Below the pieces are notes generated by a model, which saw only the letters and a list, made by a program, of their open reading frames with translations, did not search any database and was not told where the DNA came from. A program made the position numbers and the translations under genes. DNA of 64,000 bases from Xiphophorus maculatus (Eukaryota; Chordata; Actinopteri; Cyprinodontiformes; Poeciliidae): the NCBI RefSeq assembly GCF_002775205.1, contig NC_036460.1, positions 2,982,056-3,046,055 on the forward strand. Reading direction: 5' to 3'. This document shows, piece after piece, positions 57,534-64,000 of the stretch. Position 1 is the stretch's first letter, and each line of letters begins with the position of its first letter.

Positions 57534-57955
57534 AAAGCACAAAATCTTACAAAGTATTTTTGTCCAGTTTGTCTCGACAAAACGAACTTACTAGTAATTT
57601 TTTAGTGAAGTAACTGTTTTAGTTTGTTTTAAGTCAATAATTCCTTCATATTGATAAAAATGAAGGTACTAGTTCCAACGGCAGATTATTTTACTCATAA
57701 AAATACATTTTCCCAATTTTATAGTGAAATAATCTGATAGTGCTGCATTTAACCCATTGGGGCGACTTAAAATGGAGCCCAGTGGAGGTGTGCACATTAA
57801 ATGTTTCTCCATTTGGGAGAAATGGGGAAAACATTGCAAAAACAATGAGTGTTACCAATTATATTTGGTTTAGTTTCCAGTGCAAATATCTTAGCAAACT
57901 TGAAATAAGACAAAATGAACTCACAAGTAACTTCATCAAGAAATAGGAGCTAAAA
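57534..57955. mobile_element. Two Foldback-A partial copies
   Basis: Left-arm sequences restart at 57534 (AAAGCACAAAATCTTAC) and again at about 57832 (GCAAAAACAATGAGTGTTACC). No complete right arm is present. Confidence 0.55.
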
Positions 57956-58112
57956 CCTTTGAAGATAAACCATAAATTTAGCAATTTAGTCGTCCTAAAT
58001 CTAAGTTTCTGTACTTGGTGTAGATTTGCTCTAAATCTCATTTAGATTGAGGAAAAAATTACTTTTAATTCAAAAGTTGTTTAAAAGTATATATTATACA
58101 GTCTTTTGAAAC

Positions 58113-58478
58113 CACTGCAAAACTTTAGTATTTTGTCTTTAGTTTCCAACACAAATATCTTAGTACATTTAAAATAACACAATTAGCTCACGAGTAATGT
58201 TTCAGCAAGATTAGGAGCGTTATTTAAATCAATAATTCCTTAATATTAATGAAAAGTTCTAGTTTACTGGTAGATTATTGACTCACACAGGAAATATATC
58301 TTGTAAGTGAATAAATCTACCAGTGAAACTAGAACGTCTTCATCAGTATTAAGGAATTATTGACTCCTTTATCTTACTGAAAAGTTCATTGTGAGTTAGT
58401 TTAGTTTTATTTCAAGTATAATAAGATATTTGCAGTAGAAACTAGACCAAAATATTTGGTAATATTTTGTTTTTGCCA
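58113..58478. mobile_element. Foldback-A copy
   Basis: Left end CACTGCAAAACTTTAGTA; right arm ACTAGACCAAAATATTTGG ending in TTTTTGCCATC. Nearly full length. Confidence 0.7.
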
Positions 58479-59175
58479 TCACAAAAGACTGAAAGCTGCC
58501 CAATTATTTGTTGTTGGACATTTTTATTACGAATTTTGAAGAAAGCGTTTGAAATAAAATTAGTGTTTTTTCATCTAAATTAGATTTCCACAAAAAAAAG
58601 TTACTGTTATTAGTAAAATTGCTAAAATTGTGGCATATATTCTTTTAGATCGTATTTACTGGATGTCGACCAGATATGACGGCATGGCAGAAAAAGATTG
58701 GCTCATTGTTTAAATAAGACTTTTCTGTATTAAAAATGACAAAACAACGCAGCGTTTTGTTTTTAGCTGGTCTGTCATGCAAATAGAAGAAAAACAAGCC
58801 TTCATTTCAAGTTTTTTTCCTTCAATGTTGCTAGTTTTTGGCAGGCATACATCTAAAAAGAATAGAAGATACGTTTTGTGGACTTCAGCTGTAAATGTAA
58901 TGAGAAAATGTAAAGTTAAGAGGTGAATGCATGCTGGAAGAGTCCATTAAAGCTGCTTTCATCTTTATCCCTTTTTATTGTTTCCTGCTGAACAGATCAA
59001 AAACCCTGAACCAGGAATTATCTCCTAAATGATCCTTTTACCTGACAGACAGCAGAGGAATAAATGAGGAACTCTCTGTCATTAAAGACTCTCCACTCAT
59101 TAACAAAGGTCACCGGGGGGGTCAGAGGTCAAGTCAGGTGAAGGATCTTTGCTTTCATTGTGTTTTTGTCTGATG
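58479..59175. other. Intergenic, nothing recognised
   Basis: AT-rich DNA without frames or repeat ends that I can name. Confidence 0.35.
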
Positions 59176-59947
59176 CACTGCAAAAACACAAAATCTAACC
59201 AAGTATTTGTGTCTAGTTTCTAGTGGAAGTATCGTAGCACACAGTTTTAGAATTAGACAATATTTATAATAAAAAGCAAAAAACGTGCTTTAATTCCCAA
59301 TAAGTGTCTTTGAATTAAACTGTTATTGCATAGTTCCACCGGCAGGGGGAGCCAGTCTCTCCCGCTGTCTCTTAATTGGTCCATATGGTCAAAGCAGGAA
59401 TTTGTTTGGATTTGCCTTTAATGCAAATTCTAACCTGCTTTATTCAAATAAGAACCAGGTTAAAAATAAAACACCTGGATGCTTTAATGTGCAGACATGT
59501 GATACTTTGTTGGTTCAGCTTGTATTTCTGTTCCAGCATTCAGTTTTTTAGTTCACATTTCCATCAGTTATACATTTTCCTGACATTTGCTCATTCGCAT
59601 CGTTGCACTTAAGCCATAATTGGTAGAGAAAAATATAAAATCTCACCAAGTATTTTTGTTTTTTCCTGCCAGATATGGACGCTTGTTCTAAGTCAATAAT
59701 TTGTTGATATTGATGAAAAGTTTTAGTTCCACATGCAAATTATTTCACTTAAAACAGGACATTTTTCCCCTTGTTGTAAGTGAAATAATTTTCCAGTGGA
59801 AATAGTATTTTTTTAATCAATATTAAGGAATCAACACAAGCTCTTGTGTCTTGCTGAAAAGTTACTTGTAAGTTAACTATGTCTTATAAGATATTTGCAC
59901 TAGAAACTAGACACAAATACTTGGTGAGATTTTGTGTTTTTGCAGTG
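59176..59947. mobile_element. Foldback-A split by unrelated DNA
   Basis: Left end CACTGCAAAAACACAAAATC at 59176; right end TTTTGTGTTTTTGCAGTG at 59947. About 390 bp in between (59240-59630) does not belong to the family. Confidence 0.7.
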
Positions 59948-61430
59948 CATTCCTGAAACTCCTGATCTCAGGAATAGTCAGAATCTAAAACATGTTATGC
60001 AAACCGTTTTATAATTTTTTTTACAAAAAGCTGGTGTTTTTAAAATGTCAGACTGTTGAGATGAAAAGATAAACATGAAGTCAAATAACGGTGAGTTCAA
60101 ACATCAGTCAGATTTCTCATTTGATTGTTTTTCTGTGGAAATAATAAAGTTTTGGAGCAGCTTAATCATAATCCAGACGTAAATTCAAATTAAGATTTGG
60201 TCTAAATCTTGAAGCTCCATTGTAACCTGAGTCCAGCATTTCAAGGCTTTGTGATGACGCATAGAGATTAAATCACCATAATAAAACACAGACATGAAAG
60301 GAAAAGCAGGATCAGATTTAAAAAAAGAAGAAAAAAAAACAATTTTAGCTTGAGCTTTTTCACTAACATGCTAATAAAATAAATAAATAATAAAATTACG
60401 AGGATAAAAACATTAAATTACATGAATAACATAATATCATGACTTTGTTTTCATGTATTATTATGACTTTATGCTTGCATGACTTTATTCTCCTAATTAT
60501 ATCTTTTCATGTTTTATTTTGTGTTAGTCTGGCCATAATAATCCACCGTACAATTAAATGTTGCACTTAAAGGAGCAGGAATCTTCACCATTTCTCTTTT
60601 TCTCACAAACTGACAGAATAAGACAAATATTGATTCTCAGAGTCCAAACAAAGAATCCTGAGGCCTAAAATCAAGGATAACAGACACATCACTGTTAAAC
60701 TGTCACATTCTTCATATAAAAGAAGGCAACCAGTCACTTAAATTTGGTTTGTTTTGTGTAATTCTGCTCGAATCAAAAAGCTGAAATGTAATAAAAGAGG
60801 AACTAAAGCCCTTTAGTCGTTCCTCTCCACCCTCTCCGTGTTGCCATTGTTTCTCTGTAAGTTAACTGTAAGTTAAATCATCAAGTACTAATCGCTGCTT
60901 CATGATTTAACTCCATGATTTAAGCTACCGCAGTTTTTTTCCTGTAACAGTTTGTTCCAGGAGTTTTAGGGAGTGTCCACTGTGAACGTGTTGTAACTCG
61001 TTTCTTGTCAGAACGTTCTTTAAAAGCAATGAAGTCACCGCAGGAGGCGTAAATGTGAAGCAATCAGCAGAAGATTTGAACACAGATTAAACTTCCTGTC
61101 ACACAGCAGGAGGAATGTTCTCCAGTAGACGGGTTATTAAAGAATAACTAAACCCAAATTAACTTTTTTTCCCCGTCTTTGTTTTACTCTGCAGATTGTG
61201 ACATTTTTGTGTAAAATCTGGTTCAATTCTGGAAATTACACTTTAACCATGCTTCCATTAATCCCTCTCTTTTGCGCCAGAGACATTTTATTTATTTAAA
61301 AAAAAGATTTTAAAAGCCAAAACCAAGGTTTGAGTAGTAAAAAAAAAACTAAGTAGAATAATTCAGTTCAGATTGTTGTCATGCCGGTATCAGACAGAAA
61401 CTCTTTTGTCACAAAACAAATAAAGATCTC
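59948..61430. other. Intergenic, includes a Family-C end
   Basis: No gene is seen. Around 60380-60555, AATAAA and GACTTTATTCT motifs end in GTTAGTCTGGCCATAATAAT, the terminal pattern of the Family-C MITE. Confidence 0.4.
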
Positions 61431-61439
61431 AGGAATATC

Positions 61440-62043
61440 ACAGCCTTAGCAGGAAGCTACTATGCAAAATTCCCTTTTTGCACATTTTTATCCTCCAGCT
61501 GCTTCTACAAACAACCCAAGCGCTTAAAACAAACATCCAGTCATTTTTTAGCAATAAGTTAATATTCTTTTGTTGTCTGGAAAATTTGCTGTTTCAGAAA
61601 CTTTCTGAATGCAACGCCACAAATCAGCAGGCACTGCTCCGTTACCTAGCAACCCCGGTGAATCTCCAGCACGTTTGGTCAGCTGGTTTTACCGCTGTAT
61701 GTGCTGCACAAGTGTTTTGTTGGTGACTTACCATCCAGAAACCAGTTGCTGCATTCTTGTTGGTTGTGCAGGAGGCTCTACTAATGCTGTTCAAAGATGT
61801 ACAGTCGCATAATTGCGGATCTTTTTGCAGCCATCTTCATGTGTGAGTGTTCATGTTGAGCTTGGGGGCGTGGCCAGCAGCAGCTCATTTGGATTTAAAG
61901 TGACAGGACGCCCTAAAACAGCTGAAAATAGGCAGAACTGGGCAGACTGAAATTTAATAAAAAATTATTTTGTTCAAAAAAACGTAATGAACATGTTTAG
62001 TTTACCTGTCATAACCTGTTCAAGGAAGCATAACAAATCATCT
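61440..62043. mobile_element. TTAA-B, nearly complete and uninterrupted
   Basis: It contains GTTACCTAGCAACCCC (61641), ACCAGTTGCTGCATTCTTG and GGGGGCGTGGCC, and ends GGAAGCATAACAAATCATCT immediately before TTAA (62044-62047). It serves as the undisturbed reference for the nested copies. Confidence 0.7.
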
Positions 62044-63955
62044 TTAAATAATCTCAGGGAGGTTATTTAAACCTCTAGTCATATTGGTATGACTAGACAT
62101 ACCAATAAGCTGCTTTTATCTCTTGTGTCGCCCCCTGGCTCAGTGACGCCCTGGGCAAACTATCACATAACAAATACCAAACATGCACTGCATATTCTGA
62201 AACGTGCAGAAGCAGAAAGTCACATTTTGAGTCATGAGTTAGATTTTTTTCAGTAGCTTCCAGGTTCCTAGTGTTAGTATTTCCCTCTTAGAAGTTTTGA
62301 CTTTACAATAAAGTCTATATATTTTTATTCTTACATAAAATAAAAAAAATAAAACACTTTTAAAAAAATTATTTGCAAAAAATAAAATTCAAAACCACAG
62401 AGAAAAAAAGCTAACAATTAGCTACAATGGTAATAACAACACAGAAGAAGCAAAAGGAAAAAAAAACCTTTTAATAATACAAACAAAAAAAACTTTTCTG
62501 TTGCTCAAAGTGGTCTGATTGTGGTTCCTCTTGTGTTGCAGCAGGCGCAGCGAACATGTCTGGACCGTTTCCTAGCAGCAGGTGTGCAGTCAGAGAAGGA
62601 ACACCTGGGTATCACCTGGGAGCGGCAACCAGTCGCACCACTTCCAAGAAGCTACAGCAGGTTTTCCTTTTAATACGTTTGTGTTGGCACATTACGACCC
62701 GAGGCGGTCTTTAAAAACAAACACAAGCACCTTCATGTGTCGCTTCCGGCGCGAACGGGTTTGTTTATTTATTTATTCAGCCTCTTTTGTTTGTTTATTC
62801 CTGTTGCTGTTTAGTTGTACGATGTGAATAATATGAAAATATGCAACAGGAAGAGAACCTGAACAATAACGCAATAATAAGTAATTAACAAAGTCCTATA
62901 TCTTGCTGCAAAGTGACTTTAATCTCAGAACTCTGACAGTTTTCTCAGAACTGAGATTAAAATCAGAATTCTTTAATTTTAGAAAGAATTTAAAGCATTT
63001 CTTCTTTAAATTTCAGAATTCTTAAATCTCAGATTTCTGAGATTAATGTCAGAATTAATTTTTTCCCCTCCTCCCCAGTGGCCCTAACCGTCTTCCGTAA
63101 AAATACTTTGTAGGATGAAATGTTTTTTGCAGTATAAAATATTATTTAATACATGGATAAAATGCATTACAGCATCTAATTTGACATGTGTTACAGTTAA
63201 TCCAGCTATAACGATTTCTTGATCATAAGGTTCTGTGTAGAAACGATGAATCAGGAGGTCGATGTTTATGTCACGCTCCACATGTGTTTTTATAAATAGC
63301 CACAGAAACTGTGACTCCCGGTGAGCAACGCTCTGAGGTGCGCCGACGCGTCACACCGGTCACCAAACACACTTCCTTCCCGCTCGGAGTTAAGACAACG
63401 TTCCTGAAAGCACTTTGTTATTTTTGTTCCCAGATGAGGCAGCAGATGCTTCAGCTAATGAGATAATTGAATGTCCAAACTATTCTTTGAATTGTGATTC
63501 CCGACCCAGGCTGGATGAAGTGTTGGGCTGAGTTACAGCGATCGGCAGCTCTTACACTCTGCAGTCTGGGCTTGGTTCGGTTTACCTGCTGGTACTTGTT
63601 GCTTCTCCCTCTGGAATTTTCTCACGACTCAAACTTATCAGCGGTTGCTGCAGAGACACGCAGCGAGTTTATCTGTCTGCTTTGTGACGAAGAATTGGCT
63701 AAACGAAATGAATAGTTTTTTTATTTATTTTTTATTAACCTGCTTATTTTCCTCTGGATAAATCCGTGCCCCTCTGAAATTATTTGTTAATCTTTTAAGT
63801 CTTTGTTTTTTTACAGTGTGTGACCCAAAGTAGTATTTCTGGACTAAATTACCAATGTCCCACATTTTTGTAATTTTGCTCAACAAGTTCTGCTGTTATC
63901 TTTTTCAAACTTGTGGATTTTAAATGGCTACAGATTTCAGGCATTGCTATGCTTC
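62044..63955. other. Intergenic, no gene recognised
   Basis: Apart from the Family-C fragment I find no supported feature. A frame at 63494-63715 has no family resemblance. Confidence 0.35.
62905..63110. mobile_element. Family-C MITE fragment
   Basis: An AATTCTGA / TCAGAATT array is followed by CCAGTGGCCCTAACCGTCTTCCGTA, the C-family end. Confidence 0.5.
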
Positions 63956-64000
63956 ATGGGTGTCCAAAGTGTGGCCCGGGGACCATTTGTGGCCCTTGGA
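63956..64000. mobile_element. hAT-like repeat end at the window edge
   Basis: ATGGGTGTCCAAAGTGTGGC continues to the window end. It matches the CAGGGGTGTCCAAAC-type end at 16617. Confidence 0.45.

Noticed and set aside
1-64000. CRISPR-like arrays
   Set aside because: Regular repeats here are inverted or degenerate transposon arrays and microsatellites; the host is a vertebrate and no unique-spacer pattern exists.

Overview
This window is nuclear DNA from a ray-finned fish, most likely a percomorph teleost. The evidence is spliced vertebrate genes with short GT-AG introns, teleost-style single-exon claudin genes, and very dense small fish transposons and tRNA-derived SINEs. A cyprinodontiform-type species is a guess from the repeat style only. 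Nothing bacterial, organellar or CRISPR-like is seen, and no virus-derived element could be supported.

Five protein-coding genes are supported. ppp5c (+, 19,624-28,917, 13 coding exons, 479 aa) is protein phosphatase 5, a TPR co-chaperone phosphatase. A thap8-like gene (+, 32,137-38,918, 5 coding exons, 421 aa) encodes a THAP zinc-finger protein with a candidate HCF-1 binding motif and a C-terminal coiled coil. Three intronless claudin-3/4-like genes lie in tandem on the minus strand (43,809-44,453; 48,322-48,966; 56,202-56,870). Their proteins form tight-junction strands. The two plus-strand genes are housekeeping or regulatory, the claudins are epithelial structural genes, and I see no shared pathway. 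A group of CTCF-like motifs lies between the two groups.

Layout: 1-19.6 kb has no recognisable gene and is mostly MITEs, LINE scraps and SINEs with a few unique islands. 19.6-30.3 kb is ppp5c. 30.6-31.2 kb is a TTAA-flanked piggyBac-type MITE. 31.85-39.0 kb is the CpG-rich promoter and body of thap8. 39-43.8 kb is intergenic, with CTCF-like motifs and an unexplained GC-rich island. 43.8-57 kb is the claudin cluster in a sea of foldback repeats. 57-64 kb is repeats and AT-rich DNA.

The dominant repeat, called Foldback-A here, is a palindromic element of about 380-400 bp. Its ends read CACTGCAAAAACAC and the inverse, it inserts at TA, and it is present in about 30 full or partial copies. A second family, TTAA-B, is about 600 bp and flanked by TTAA. 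The two families are nested in each other in both directions, and both carry a short module with paired RFX X-box-like motifs (GTTGCTAGGTAAC). Copies of Foldback-A lie just 3' of all three claudin stop codons and inside the ppp5c 3' UTR. The repeat labels are mine; no database was searched.
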